A DNA stretch of 64,000 nt from the NCBI RefSeq assembly GCF_027257875.1, contig NZ_JAPVQY010000031.1:26044-90043 (forward strand), in the 5' to 3' direction. Shown here piece by piece: positions 16,487 through 25,617 of the stretch; positions within the stretch are counted from its first letter, which is position 1, and every line of letters starts with the position of its first letter. The notes under the pieces are model-generated. The model worked only from the letters and a program-made list of their open reading frames with translations, searched no databases and was not told the DNA's origin. The stretch comes from Burkholderia sp. IMCC1007 (GTDB lineage Bacteria > Pseudomonadota > Gammaproteobacteria > Burkholderiales > Burkholderiaceae). Made by a program: the position numbers and the translations under genes.

Positions 16487-17614
16487 TTACGCGCCCAGCT
16501 CCGAATGATCGCCGTGCGCCTGCTTCGCGGTATCGACGCTCGCGTCGTCCTGCTGCGGCGCGCCCTTCGGCGCAGCGGCGCCCTTCGCGGCGAGCGGCTG
16601 GGCCGAGTCGAGCGTCGCATGCATGCGCTTCGCGCCGCCTGCCGCTGCCGTCACGGCCGCGGTCACGATCGGCTTCGACGACTGGACCGGCGCCTGCGGC
16701 GCATTGAGCGGCACGCGGCGGCCGTGCGCGACGTCGCGCAGGCGGCCACGCTCGGCCATGACCTTCGCGCCGTATGCGGTGTCGTCGGGGTTCGTCGAAC
16801 CGTTATATAGACGCAGGCCGGTCGCGAGCGAGCCGCCGCGTGCGATGCAGTCCTTCAGCACGAGCGCGCCGACCTGCAGATTCGCGAGCGGCTGCAGGGC
16901 CGTGTCGGTACCGCCGAAATATTCGAATTTGTCGGAATGGACCTTCGACATCACCTGCATCAGGCCTTGTGCGCCGACGCCGCTTTCCGCGTACGGGTTG
17001 AAGCCCGATTCGATCGCCATCACGGACAGCAGCAGCAGCGGATCGAGGCCGACGTCGTGGCCGGTCTGGAATGCCGCCTTGACGAGCTGGCCGACCGGCT
17101 CCTGAGCGACGCGATAACGGCGCGACAGGTAGGTCGCGACGAGCGCCTGTTCGCGGTTCGACGCGAGCGCACGATCGTCGCGCGCATCGACCGGGACCCG
17201 CTGGGCCGGAATCCGCTTCGCCAGCGCAACCGGCGACGGGCCGTTGCGGGCCGAATCGGACGCGTCGTTTTGCGCGGCGGGTTCCGCTGCGACGTCGAGG
17301 CCGACTGCGAGCGCATCCGTTTCGGGCGGATCGTCCTGCTGGGGCTGCACGCCGGCGGGCGCGAAGTTCGGCAGCGGGTGGCCGGTCAGCAGACGGGCCG
17401 GGCCGGCCTGCACGGCCGCGGACACGACCGGCATCAGCTTCGCCGCGAGCGAACCGCGTACGGTCGGCAACAGCCACAGGGCAAGCGCAACCGCGACAGC
17501 GAAACAGCCGACGACGCTGAATAGATGGTGACTGACACGCGTCCCACGACGCAGCACACCGCGCACGAACTGCGCATGCTGCTCATTGGGACGCCACGAT
17601 AACCAAGCGTTCAT
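16487..17614 (-). CDS. Lytic transglycosylase, SLT domain, membrane-anchored
   Basis: A 375-aa protein with one transmembrane segment at about residues 31-50 (LFSVVGCFAVAVALALWLLP) and no signal cleavage site, so it is probably an inner-membrane-anchored periplasmic enzyme. The SLT domain spans about 175-300: MAIESGFNPYAESG with the catalytic Glu202, GAQGLMQVM and LRLYNGS. It would cleave glycan strands to anhydromuropeptides. The Ala/Pro/Gln-rich regions on both sides look disordered. Divergent from ubiD across a 593-bp gap. Confidence 0.88.
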   Translation of the reverse strand: MNAWLSWRPNEQHAQFVRGVLRRGTRVSHHLFSVVGCFAVAVALALWLLPTVRGSLAAKLMPVVSAAVQAGPARLLTGHPLPNFAPAGVQPQQDDPPETDALAVGLDVAAEPAAQNDASDSARNGPSPVALAKRIPAQRVPVDARDDRALASNREQALVATYLSRRYRVAQEPVGQLVKAAFQTGHDVGLDPLLLLSVMAIESGFNPYAESGVGAQGLMQVMSKVHSDKFEYFGGTDTALQPLANLQVGALVLKDCIARGGSLATGLRLYNGSTNPDDTAYGAKVMAERGRLRDVAHGRRVPLNAPQAPVQSSKPIVTAAVTAAAGGAKRMHATLDSAQPLAAKGAAAPKGAPQQDDASVDTAKQAHGDHSELGA

Positions 17615-18207
17615 TCAGATCATCTCCCATGAACATGACTCGTGCGGCTCGCTCAGCTCGGTGGCGAGACAGAATACGCGCCGCGGAATCACGACGCCGC
17701 ACGCCTTGGTTGGGACGCGCAGGCATCGGAGAAACGGTTAAGACCGTTCGAGGCCAGGCTGTAAGACGGCCGGCACCTTCGCACAATGGGCGAGGCGGGC
17801 ATACGCGATGGCACTCACGCAAAAAACCAGCGTCTGGTGGCGCTGGCTGGGACTACTACAAGGCCGTCGATACGCCGTGCAGGTTTCGGCGGACGGTGAC
17901 GCGCTGCGTCAAAGATCGGTGATTGGCGGCTCGAAGCCGTTTACCCTGCAGCCAATGTGAGCGGATTCTAGCAGGGTTTTATAGATCGTCAACACTATAA
18001 AAAGTCAAATCTATAACAAAAAGTAATTTTGAATCACCCTTCAGAACGTCAGTCCCCCTGCCGTAGCGGCTTTGCGCGCGGTCCACTTTTTTCTGTGCCC
18101 GACGTGTGCGCGGCACCGCGGGTAAAATCGTCGGTCGATTCCGGGCCGCAGCCGGCCGCTGCGCCCGCCCATTGCCGCCCGTCATCGGGGTGGTCCGGAC
18201 CTTTTTC
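17615..18207. other. Divergent intergenic region between the transglycosylase gene and ubiD
   Basis: No supported gene. The right half (about 17960-18050) is unusually A/T-rich for this chromosome, with GTTTTATAGATCG and ACACTATAAAAAG runs that could hold divergent promoters. A CCAGCG...CGCTGG hairpin occurs near 17827-17850. No known riboswitch pattern was seen. Confidence 0.4.
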
Positions 18208-19764
18208 ATGAAATACAAAGACTTACGCGATTTCATTCAGCGCCTCGAGGCGCTCGGCGAGCTGCGGCGCGTCACGCAACCGGTGTCGCCCGTGCTCGAA
18301 ATGACCGAGCTGTGCGACCGCGTACTGCGCGCCGGCGGCCCGGCACTGCTGTTCAACGCGCCGCCCGGCAACGCATTTCCGGTGCTCGGCAACCTGTTCG
18401 GCACGCCGCGCCGCGTCGCGCTCGGGATGGGCGTCGATGCGGGCGACGAGGCCGCGCTCGGCTCGCTGCGCGATCTCGGGCGGCTGCTGTCCGCGCTGAA
18501 GGAGCCGGATCCGCCGAAGAGCCTGAAGGACGCCGGCAAGCTGCTGTCGCTCGCGAAGGCCGTCTGGGACATGGCGCCGAAATCGGTGTCGTCGCCGCCG
18601 TGCCAGGAGATCGTCTGGGAAGGCGCCGACGTCGACCTGAACAAGCTGCCGATCCAGACCTGCTGGCCGGGCGATGCGGGGCCGCTCGTCACGTGGGGGC
18701 TGACCGTCACGCGCGGCCCGAACAAGTCCCGCCAGAACCTCGGTATCTATCGCCAGCAGCTGATCGGCCGCAACAAGCTGATCATGCGCTGGCTCGCCCA
18801 TCGCGGCGGCGCACTCGACTTCCGCGAATTCGCGCTGAAGAACCCGGGCAAGCCGTATCCGGTCGCGGTCGTGCTCGGCGCGGATCCGGCCACGACGCTG
18901 GGCGCCGTGACGCCCGTGCCCGATTCGCTGTCCGAGTATCAGTTCGCCGGCCTGCTGCGCGGCAGCCGCACGGAGCTCGCGAAGTGCCTGACGCCCGGCG
19001 TCGACACGCTGCAGGTGCCTGCACGCGCGGAGATCGTGCTCGAAGGCTTCATCCATCCGCAGGAAGGCACGCCCGCCGCTGCGCCGGCCGGCGCGCCGCC
19101 GCGTCCGTCCGGCAACGCATCCGCCGCGTACGAGCATGCGCTCGAAGGCCCGTACGGCGACCACACCGGCTACTACAACGAACAGGAATGGTTTCCGGTG
19201 TTCACCGTCGAGCGCATCACGATGCGCCGCGATGCGATCTATCACTCGACCTATACGGGCAAGCCGCCCGACGAGCCGGCCGTGCTCGGCGTCGCGCTCA
19301 ACGAAGTGTTCGTGCCGCTGCTGCAGAAGCAGTTCGCGGAGATCACCGACTTCTATCTGCCGCCGGAAGGCTGCAGCTACCGGATGGCCATCGTCCAGAT
19401 GAAGAAGAGCTACGCGGGCCACGCGAAGCGCGTGATGTTCGGCGTGTGGAGCTTCCTGCGGCAGTTCATGTATACGAAGTTCATCGTGGTCGTCGACGAG
19501 GACGTGAATATCCGCGACTGGAACGAGGTGATCTGGGCGATCACGACGCGCGTCGACCCGGTACGCGACACGGTGATGGTCGACAGCACGCCGATCGACT
19601 ATCTCGATTTCGCGTCGCCCGTCGCCGGCCTCGGCTCGAAGATGGGGCTCGACGCGACCAACAAGTGGCCCGGCGAGACGAACCGCGAATGGGGCCGCCC
19701 GATCGAGATGGACGCCGCCGTGAAGGCGCGCGTCGACAAGCTCTGGCAGGAGATCGGACTGTAA
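18208..19764 (+). CDS. ubiD: UbiD family decarboxylase
   Basis: A 518-aa prenylated-FMN-dependent decarboxylase, by length and core sequence the 3-octaprenyl-4-hydroxybenzoate decarboxylase of ubiquinone synthesis. Recognisable blocks: KYKDLRDFIQRLEALGEL at the start, LGADPATTLGAVTPVPDSLSE, EHALEGPYGDHTGYYNEQE and VVDEDVNIRDWNEVIWA. It needs the flavin prenyltransferase UbiX, not in this window. The start at 18208 is chosen because it begins the family-like MKYKDL; the frame is open 102 bp further upstream. Confidence 0.95.
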   Translation: MKYKDLRDFIQRLEALGELRRVTQPVSPVLEMTELCDRVLRAGGPALLFNAPPGNAFPVLGNLFGTPRRVALGMGVDAGDEAALGSLRDLGRLLSALKEPDPPKSLKDAGKLLSLAKAVWDMAPKSVSSPPCQEIVWEGADVDLNKLPIQTCWPGDAGPLVTWGLTVTRGPNKSRQNLGIYRQQLIGRNKLIMRWLAHRGGALDFREFALKNPGKPYPVAVVLGADPATTLGAVTPVPDSLSEYQFAGLLRGSRTELAKCLTPGVDTLQVPARAEIVLEGFIHPQEGTPAAAPAGAPPRPSGNASAAYEHALEGPYGDHTGYYNEQEWFPVFTVERITMRRDAIYHSTYTGKPPDEPAVLGVALNEVFVPLLQKQFAEITDFYLPPEGCSYRMAIVQMKKSYAGHAKRVMFGVWSFLRQFMYTKFIVVVDEDVNIRDWNEVIWAITTRVDPVRDTVMVDSTPIDYLDFASPVAGLGSKMGLDATNKWPGETNREWGRPIEMDAAVKARVDKLWQEIGL

Positions 19765-19820
19765 GCCCGCGTGGCCGGCCCTCGACGGCCCGCGCACTGA
19801 ACGCACCAACAAGAACGACG

Positions 19821-20492
19821 ATGAGCTTTCCCCCCGCCTCGATGCTGTCCGATGGTTTTTTCCTGTCGCTGTCGCTGTGTCTCGACATCGGTCTCGTCAA
19901 CGTCGCGATGCTGTCGCTGACGCTGTCGCACGGCTTCCGGCCGGGCTTCTGGCTCGGCGTCGGCTCGTGCGTCGGCGATCTCGTCTACGCGGCGCTCGCG
20001 CTCGCCGGGATGGCCGTGCTGCTGCAGTTCGAGGCCGTGCGCTGGATCGTATGGATCGGCGGCGGCGCGGTGCTGCTGTTCCTCACGTGGAAGATGGCGC
20101 GCGAAGCGCTCGCGCCGGCCGGAGCGGCCAGCGACGGCGATGCGGAAGATGCGCCGCAGCCGCGCGCCAGCGCCCGGCGCAGCTTCATGCGCGGCATGCT
20201 GCTCGCGATGTCGTCGCCGAGCGCGATCCTGTGGTTCGCGGCGGTCGGCGGCGCGCTGATCGCGAAAGCGGGTGCGACGACGCCCGCGACGGCGTCGGTG
20301 TTCCTGTCCGGCTTCTTCCTCGGCGGTCTCGCATGGACGCTCTTCATGTGCACGCTCGCGAGCCAGGGCCGCAAACGCGCGGGCGCGGGGATGATGCGCG
20401 CATGCCACGTGGCGTCCGCGCTGCTGTTCGCGTATTTCTCGTACAGCGTGATCGTCGGCGGCTATCGCGACCTGATCGTGCACGCGGTGTAA
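19821..20492 (+). CDS. LysE/RhtB family exporter
   Basis: A 223-aa inner-membrane protein with about six hydrophobic segments, the LysE-type amino-acid or metabolite exporter topology. Segments include FFLSLSLCLDIGLVNVAML, GVGSCVGDLVYAALALAGM and GMLLAMSSPSAILWFAAVGG. The central loop is acidic and not conserved. It lies 56 bp after ubiD and may be co-transcribed. Substrate unknown. Confidence 0.85.
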   Translation: MSFPPASMLSDGFFLSLSLCLDIGLVNVAMLSLTLSHGFRPGFWLGVGSCVGDLVYAALALAGMAVLLQFEAVRWIVWIGGGAVLLFLTWKMAREALAPAGAASDGDAEDAPQPRASARRSFMRGMLLAMSSPSAILWFAAVGGALIAKAGATTPATASVFLSGFFLGGLAWTLFMCTLASQGRKRAGAGMMRACHVASALLFAYFSYSVIVGGYRDLIVHAV

Positions 20493-20541
20493 TCGCCGCC
20501 GCGCTGCGTCGCCGGCCACGGCACCGGACGGCCGCCGCAAT

Positions 20542-20584
20542 GAAAAACGGCGCAGCGCCCCTCACGGGACGTTGCGCCGTTTTG
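20542..20584. terminator. Bidirectional terminator between the LysE and PXPV genes
   Basis: A stem with arms AAAACGGCGCAGCG and CGTTGCGCCGTTTT (one G-T mismatch) has A's on the left and T's on the right, so it can end transcription of both convergent genes. Confidence 0.8.
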
Positions 20585-20613
20585 CCACGCGCGGTCAGGC
20601 CGCGCGGGACGAA

Positions 20614-20907
20614 TCAGCGACGCCAGTAGCCGTGGTGGCCCCAGCCGCCATAACCATGGTGCCAGTACGGGCGACCGTAGTAGCCACCGACGACCACCGC
20701 AGGCGGCGCATAGTAGGCCGGCGCCGGTGCGTAATAGACCGGCGGAGGCGGCGGCGCGTAGTACACCGGCGGCGGCGGTGCGTACACCGGATAAGCGGGT
20801 GCGACCGGGACACCGATGCCGACCCCGATCGACACGTGGGCCTGCGCGGCGCTTGCGGCACCCAGGCCCAGCGCGGCGGCGGCGATGAACGGAATGAACT
20901 TTTTCAC
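20614..20907 (-). CDS. PXPV-repeat exported protein
   Basis: A 97-aa secreted protein: the signal peptide is VKKFIPFIAAAALGLGAASAAQA with Ala-Gln-Ala cleavage, then a short mature part made of Pro/Tyr/Val repeats (APPPPVYY, PPPPPVYYAPAP) and a Gly/Tyr/His/Trp-rich tail. It matches the PXPV repeat family common in Burkholderia; function unknown, perhaps envelope-associated. The GTG start at 20907 is fixed by a CAGGAG box 6-8 bp upstream; the frame is open for another 74 codons but those residues do not form a signal peptide. Confidence 0.8.
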   Translation of the reverse strand: MKKFIPFIAAAALGLGAASAAQAHVSIGVGIGVPVAPAYPVYAPPPPVYYAPPPPPVYYAPAPAYYAPPAVVVGGYYGRPYWHHGYGGWGHHGYWRR

Positions 20908-21446
20908 TTCGATTCTCCTGCTGGAGCGGTAATTTATGCGCTCCGGTCGGCAACGGCGGGCGTGCACGTCGCATGGATGCAATGTAGCGAAAACCCGCCC
21001 CGCGCGTATCCCGCATTTGTTGCAAATTGCAATTGCGCGCGGTGGCGGCCGGGCCGCCGAGCGGGGCTGCACATTCGCTGCAAGCCTTGCCGGACGTGCG
21101 ATTCCGTCCGACCAGCGGGATCGCGACACGCCGGCCGGTCAGTCTTACCGGAACCGGTGCATGGCACGCGGGCGCGTCAGTAATGAACGATTACAAATTC
21201 GAGACAAGCCGCCCACAATTCAAGGCGGACGCGGCGCGCAGCCTGATTCGGGGCCGGATAAAGGGCCTTGATTTGGCCTTGATTCGGCCTTGATTCGGCC
21301 GTGATGCCGATCCACGAACCGCGGCGCGAACGTATCGCGCGGACCAACCTCGAGCGCCGCGCACCGGCCCCGGAGCCGCCGTTTTATGGCCGCTTCACCA
21401 TTCCTGCGATACTGGCGGCTGCCCCGTTTCCGGTTCGTGACCCGCC
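20908..21446. other. Intergenic region between divergent PXPV and DUF2520 genes
   Basis: No supported gene. The left part should hold the PXPV promoter. The stretch also includes a near-perfect 11-bp tandem repeat (21264-21305, listed separately). Confidence 0.45.
21264..21305 (+). repeat. 11-bp tandem repeat, about 3.8 copies
   Basis: Units GGCCTTGATTY follow head to tail at 21264, 21275 and 21286, with a partial fourth unit (GGCCGTGAT) at 21297. Its role is unknown; it could be a regulatory-protein array or a neutral slippage tract. Confidence 0.8.
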
Positions 21447-22376
21447 ATGTCCCTTTCCGATACATCCCGCCTCGGTTTCATCGGCGCCGGCCGCCTCGCG
21501 CGCTGCGTCGCACGACGTTTCGCACAGGCCGGCTTTCCGGTCGCCGCGATCGCGAGCCGCACGGCCGGATCGGCCGCGGCGCTCGCCGCGGAGATCGACG
21601 GCTGCCGGGCAGTCGACACGCCGCAGCAGGTCGTCGACGCCGCCGACCTGATCTTCGTGACCGTTCCGGACGACCATCTCGCGGCGGCCGCCGCGGCGCT
21701 GCGTTTCGACGCGTCGCGCGCGGCCGGCCAGGCGCTCGTCCACTGCAGCGGCGCATCGTCGGTCGACCTGCTCGATCCGGCGAAACGGCAAGGCGCGGCC
21801 ACCGGCGGCTTCCATCCGCTCTACCTGTTCGGCGGCACGGACGCCGACCTCGCCCGCATCGACGGCTGCTCCGTCACGATCGAAGCCGACGGCGCGCTGC
21901 ACGCGACGCTGCTGCGACTTGCCGCCGCGCTGGGTTGCCATCCGCTGTCGATTCCGGCCGGCGGCCGGATGCTCTATCACGCGGCCGCGCACTACGCGGC
22001 GAGCTTCGCGCTGTGCGGGCTGTCGGAAGCGGTCGAGCTGTGGCGCGGCGTCGGCTTCGACGAGCAGGCCGCGCTGCGCGCGCTGCTGCCGATGCTCGCC
22101 GGCACGATCGAGACCGCGCGCGACAAGGGCCTCGCGAATGCACTCGCCGGCCCCGTCTCGCGCGGCGACACCGGCATCGTCGAGCGCCAGCTCGCGTTGC
22201 TCGAGGCGCGCGGCGGCGATCACGCGACGCTGTATGCGCTGATGACCCGCCGCGCGGTCGCGCTCGCGGCGAAACGCGCCGCGCCGCCGGCATCGCTGCC
22301 GGCGCTCGCCGAGGCCGTCGAAACGTCGCTCGCGCGCACGATCGGGCACCGCTCCCCGTCGCAAGACGAGGCGTGA
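21447..22376 (+). CDS. Rossmann-fold and DUF2520 domain oxidoreductase-like protein
   Basis: A 309-aa protein. Residues 8 to about 120 form an NAD(P)-binding Rossmann domain (LGFIGAGRLARCVARRFAQ, IFVTVPDDHL, VHCSGASSVDLL). The second half is the helical DUF2520 domain with AGGRMLYHAAAHYAASFAL, like ketopantoate reductase and 6-phosphogluconate dehydrogenase relatives. Reaction unknown. It is followed by the YggT gene, which may share its transcript. Confidence 0.85.
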   Translation: MSLSDTSRLGFIGAGRLARCVARRFAQAGFPVAAIASRTAGSAAALAAEIDGCRAVDTPQQVVDAADLIFVTVPDDHLAAAAAALRFDASRAAGQALVHCSGASSVDLLDPAKRQGAATGGFHPLYLFGGTDADLARIDGCSVTIEADGALHATLLRLAAALGCHPLSIPAGGRMLYHAAAHYAASFALCGLSEAVELWRGVGFDEQAALRALLPMLAGTIETARDKGLANALAGPVSRGDTGIVERQLALLEARGGDHATLYALMTRRAVALAAKRAAPPASLPALAEAVETSLARTIGHRSPSQDEA

Positions 22377-22452
22377 TAAGGTGTCGGCCGATGCGCCGCC
22401 ATCCGGCGTTGGCGGCCGCACGCTACCCGACCGTATAAAAAGGATGCCAACG

Positions 22453-23016
22453 ATGTTCGGCGAGATCGCCCGTTTTCTGCTCAATACCCTCTTCACGCTG
22501 TTCGGCGCCGCGCTGATCCTGCGCGTCTGGATGCAGGCCGTCCGCGTGCCGCCGTACAACCCCGTCACGCAGGCCGTGCTGCAGGCGACCAACTGGCTCG
22601 TGCTGCCGCTGCGGCGCGTGATCGCGGGCGTGCGCGGCATCGACTGGGCAAGCGTCGTCGCCGCGCTGCTCACCGCGCTCGTCTACGTGGTGCTGATGGT
22701 CGTGATGGCCGGCTTCGATCCGGCGTCGGTGATCGCGACGCTCGTCGTGGTTGCGCTGCTCACCGTCGTGAAATGGGCGCTCAATCTCGTGATCTGGATG
22801 ACGATCCTGATGGCGCTGCTGTCGTGGCTCAACCCGCGCTCGCCGGCAATGCCGATCCTCTATCAGCTCACCGCGCCGTTCCTGAACCCGCTACGCCGCG
22901 TGATCCCGAACCTCGGCGGCATCGACCTGTCGCCGATCCTGCTGTTCGTGATCGTGCAGGTGCTGCTGATGATCGTCACGCGCGCCGCCGTGTCGCTGAC
23001 GATGTTCGGCATCTGA
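22453..23016 (+). CDS. YggT family membrane protein
   Basis: A 187-aa integral membrane protein composed of two YggT repeats, each with a pair of hydrophobic helices (FLLNTLFTLFGAALILRVW and VVKWALNLVIWMTILMALLSW). Each repeat has the family signature: YNPVTQAVLQATNWLVLPLRRVI and ILYQLTAPFLNPLRRVIPNL. YggT proteins have been linked to osmotic stress and division, but the biochemical role is unclear. Start chosen at 22453 because an AAAAGG box is correctly spaced; an ATG nine bases earlier is too close to it. Confidence 0.88.
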   Translation: MFGEIARFLLNTLFTLFGAALILRVWMQAVRVPPYNPVTQAVLQATNWLVLPLRRVIAGVRGIDWASVVAALLTALVYVVLMVVMAGFDPASVIATLVVVALLTVVKWALNLVIWMTILMALLSWLNPRSPAMPILYQLTAPFLNPLRRVIPNLGGIDLSPILLFVIVQVLLMIVTRAAVSLTMFGI

Positions 23017-23023
23017 TCGCGGC

Positions 23024-23374
23024 TCACGCCGCCGGCCCCTGCGCCGGCGGTGCGTCGAGCGTGTCGATCACGCCGAAGCGCGCCGGGATCATCGCGTAGC
23101 ACACGCGCACCTTCTCCCGCGACAGCCGCTCGAGCAACTGCTGCGCTTCGTCTTCGGTGACGATGAATTCGACCTCGATCGCGAGCGACCCCTGCAGTTC
23201 GAAAAAACGGTCCTCGTGCAGCACGCGATGCCGGCCGAAGCCGGCCATCGCGCGAAACGCGGAACCGCCCGCGACACCCATCCGGTTCGCTTCCTCGAGC
23301 AAGTATTCCCACAGCGGCTTCCAGTGCAGCCGATCATGCTCGTGCACGTAGAAGCGCAAGAAAATCCTGTCCAT
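23024..23374 (-). CDS. DUF190 family protein (CrcB partner)
   Basis: A 116-aa soluble protein of the DUF190 family (PII-like fold relatives). It opens MDRIFLRFYVHEHDRLHW and has the GVAGGSAFRAMAGFG turn followed by EVEFIVTEDEAQQLL. The start at 23374 has a GGAGG box. It lies 23 bp downstream of crcB on the same strand, a common pairing; a role in regulating fluoride efflux is inferred from that pairing only. Confidence 0.88.
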   Translation of the reverse strand: MDRIFLRFYVHEHDRLHWKPLWEYLLEEANRMGVAGGSAFRAMAGFGRHRVLHEDRFFELQGSLAIEVEFIVTEDEAQQLLERLSREKVRVCYAMIPARFGVIDTLDAPPAQGPAA

Positions 23375-23397
23375 CGCCTCCTCCGGTGCCGGCGCGC

Positions 23398-23784
23398 TCA
23401 CGCGGCCGCGAACCACGCGCGCGCGGTCCACATGCCGAGCGCCGTCAGCGTGAACGATCCAGTCAAGTGTAGGGCAGCCACCGCAAACGCCCATCCGAAT
23501 TCGCCCTGCACCGCGTGCGTCATCACTTCGACCGAATACGTCGAGAACGTCGTGAGCCCGCCGAGGAAACCCGTGATCACGAACAGCCGCCACTCGGGCG
23601 GCAGCCCGACGCGGGTCGTGAAGACGACGGCAGCGATGCCGATCACATAGCCGCCGATCAGGTTCGCGGCGAGCGTGCCGAGCGGCACGGCGGGAAAGAA
23701 CGCGTTGAGCGCGAGGCTCAGAAACCAGCGCAGCAACGCGCCGAGCCCGGCGCCGACGAAGATCGCGACGATCGAATAGAACAC
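23398..23784 (-). CDS. crcB: Fluoride efflux channel CrcB (Fluc)
   Basis: A 128-aa protein with four transmembrane helices, the size of a single Fluc subunit. Motifs: GAGLGALLRWFLSLALN near the N terminus, LGTLAANLIGGYVIG with the pore Asn, and ITGFLGGLTTFSTYSVE with the conserved TTFST. GTG start at 23784 preceded by GGGAG. It forms a dimeric fluoride channel in the inner membrane. I saw no fluoride riboswitch upstream. Confidence 0.95.
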   Translation of the reverse strand: MFYSIVAIFVGAGLGALLRWFLSLALNAFFPAVPLGTLAANLIGGYVIGIAAVVFTTRVGLPPEWRLFVITGFLGGLTTFSTYSVEVMTHAVQGEFGWAFAVAALHLTGSFTLTALGMWTARAWFAAA

Positions 23785-23964
23785 GGGCGCTCCCGGTCGG
23801 TCATGCGGCTGGGTTCAGCCGCCGGCCCCGGTCGTCCGGGGGCAATGCCGGTGCGCGGACGCACACGGCGCACGCACGGTCGGCACTGGCTGAACTGTAT
23901 GCGGATTCGCGGCGCGCCGGCAACGACCGTGCGCGCAACAGCGCCCGCCGCGCCGCGGGCCGGT

Positions 23965-24846
23965 TCATTCGCGCTGCCACGCCGCATCGAGCGCGGCGAG
24001 CGTCGCGAGCGCACCGCCCTTCAGCCCGATCACGTCCGCGCGGCGCGCATGGGCTTCGCGTGCGTTGATCCGGATCACGTCGGCGCCGACGCGTTCGCTC
24101 AACATGCGCACCGTCGGAATCGCGGTGCCCGCGCCGATCTCGACGACGGTCACCCGCCCCGCCTGCGCGACCCAGCTGTCCAGCGCGCGCTCCTGCGCTT
24201 CGTAGTGCGCGCCGAGCCAGCCCCGGTCGCCGAACATCAGGATGTTCGGCCGCGCGAGGCCGCCGCAACGCGGGCAGCGCGGCAGCTCGCCGACCAGCCG
24301 GCACGTGGCGGCGTCGACGTCCGGCGCAAATGGCGCCGCGCTCCACGTGTCGTCCGAGCACGGGCGCAGGCACTGCATCGCATGAATCGAGCCATGGATT
24401 TCGACGATCCGCGCCGGATCGAAACCGGCCTTCTGGAACTGGCCGTCGACGTTGCTCGTCAGCACGAAGCCGCCCTTGGGCATCGCGTCGATCCAGCGCC
24501 GCAGGATCGCGAAGCCCGCATGCGGGACGGTGTCCCGGTAAAGGCCGAGTCGGTGTCCATAGAATCCCCACGCGAGGTGCGGATGCGCACGAAACGCCTG
24601 CGGCGACGCGATCTCGTGAAACTCGAAACGCTCGTGACGCAGCGCCGGATACGCACGCCAGAAGCCGTCCGTGCCGCGAAAGTCCGGCAGTCCGGAATCG
24701 ACGCCGATGCCCGCGCCGGCCGTCACGAGCAGCGCATCGGCGCGCGCGAGCGCGTCGACGGCGGACGCGATCAGTTCGGCGGGCAATTGCGTGGCGGCGC
24801 TGCCGTCGGTGCAAGCGCCGGAATGGGTGGAATCGGAGAGCGGCAT
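23965..24846 (-). CDS. Sir2-family NAD-dependent deacetylase
   Basis: A 293-aa sirtuin. NAD-binding motif TAGAGIGVDSGLPDFRG, TSNVDGQFQKAGFD, the catalytic His in EIHGSIHAMQCL, and two Cys pairs for the structural zinc (CLRPC, CPRCGG) are all present, so it is likely active. It differs from the CobB core in its longer N terminus. It is monocistronic between crcB and a Nudix gene, both on the same strand. Confidence 0.92.
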   Translation of the reverse strand: MPLSDSTHSGACTDGSAATQLPAELIASAVDALARADALLVTAGAGIGVDSGLPDFRGTDGFWRAYPALRHERFEFHEIASPQAFRAHPHLAWGFYGHRLGLYRDTVPHAGFAILRRWIDAMPKGGFVLTSNVDGQFQKAGFDPARIVEIHGSIHAMQCLRPCSDDTWSAAPFAPDVDAATCRLVGELPRCPRCGGLARPNILMFGDRGWLGAHYEAQERALDSWVAQAGRVTVVEIGAGTAIPTVRMLSERVGADVIRINAREAHARRADVIGLKGGALATLAALDAAWQRE

Positions 24847-24930
24847 GATGGAGCTGCGGTAGCGTCGAACGGGGTGCGCGAATGGCGTCGCGCGATCATA
24901 CGCCTGTTCGAGCGCCGTGCCGCGGCTTCG

Positions 24931-25536
24931 TCACACGGTCGCGGCGCGCGCGCCCGCGGACTCCCGCAGCGCGACGTACTGCAGCAGCATGATCGTCTTC
25001 GCGTCGACGATCTCGCCGCGCTCGACGGCATCCAGCGCCGCCTGCAGCGGCATCTCGACGACTTCGAGATCCTCGCCCTCGTCGGCGATGCCGCCCCCGT
25101 CGCCCGTGCGCAACGATGCATCGTATTCGCCGACGAAGAAATGCAGCTTCTCCGTGACCGAACCCGGGCTCATGAACGCCTCGAACACCTTGCGCACGCC
25201 GCGCACGCGATAGCCGGTTTCCTCTTCGGCTTCCGCGCGAATGCGCGCGTCGGGCGTCGCATCGTCGAGCAGGCCGGCGGCGGCTTCGAGCAGCATCCCG
25301 TCGTGCCCGTTGACGAACGCCGGCATCCGGAACTGCCGCGTGAGCAGCACGTCGCCCGTCGCGGCGTTGCGCAGCAGGATGGTCGCGCCGTTGCCGCGAT
25401 CGTAGGTTTCGCGGCTCAGGCGCTGCCACGTGCCGTCGCGGCGCAGGAAATCGAACGTCACCTTGTTCAGCACATACCAGTCATCGGACAGCACCGTCGT
25501 ATCGACGATGCGGACGCGGTCCCGCGTTGCGGCCAT
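24931..25536 (-). CDS. Nudix hydrolase, NudK (GDP-mannose pyrophosphatase) type
   Basis: A 201-aa protein. The DDWYVLNKVTFDFLRRDGTW start and YDRGNGATILLRNAATGDVLL strand are like NudK/ADP-ribose pyrophosphatases. The Nudix box is degenerate at its first Glu and its Arg (AAAGLLDDATPDARIRAEAE) but keeps the metal-binding EEETGY. The start at 25536 is chosen by alignment to the family; the frame is open upstream into the DeoR gene. Divergent from the DeoR regulator with only 81 bp between. Confidence 0.85.
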   Translation of the reverse strand: MAATRDRVRIVDTTVLSDDWYVLNKVTFDFLRRDGTWQRLSRETYDRGNGATILLRNAATGDVLLTRQFRMPAFVNGHDGMLLEAAAGLLDDATPDARIRAEAEEETGYRVRGVRKVFEAFMSPGSVTEKLHFFVGEYDASLRTGDGGGIADEGEDLEVVEMPLQAALDAVERGEIVDAKTIMLLQYVALRESAGARAATV

Positions 25537-25617
25537 GGCGGCCTCCCATTCGACAAGTGACGGCACGCATGGTAACGTGCACATTCGTGCAATTTCAAGA
25601 AATTTCGTGCAATCCCG

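Noticed and set aside
23785..23964. Fluoride riboswitch ahead of crcB
   Set aside because: No crcB-motif pattern was seen in the leader; only GC-rich hairpins.
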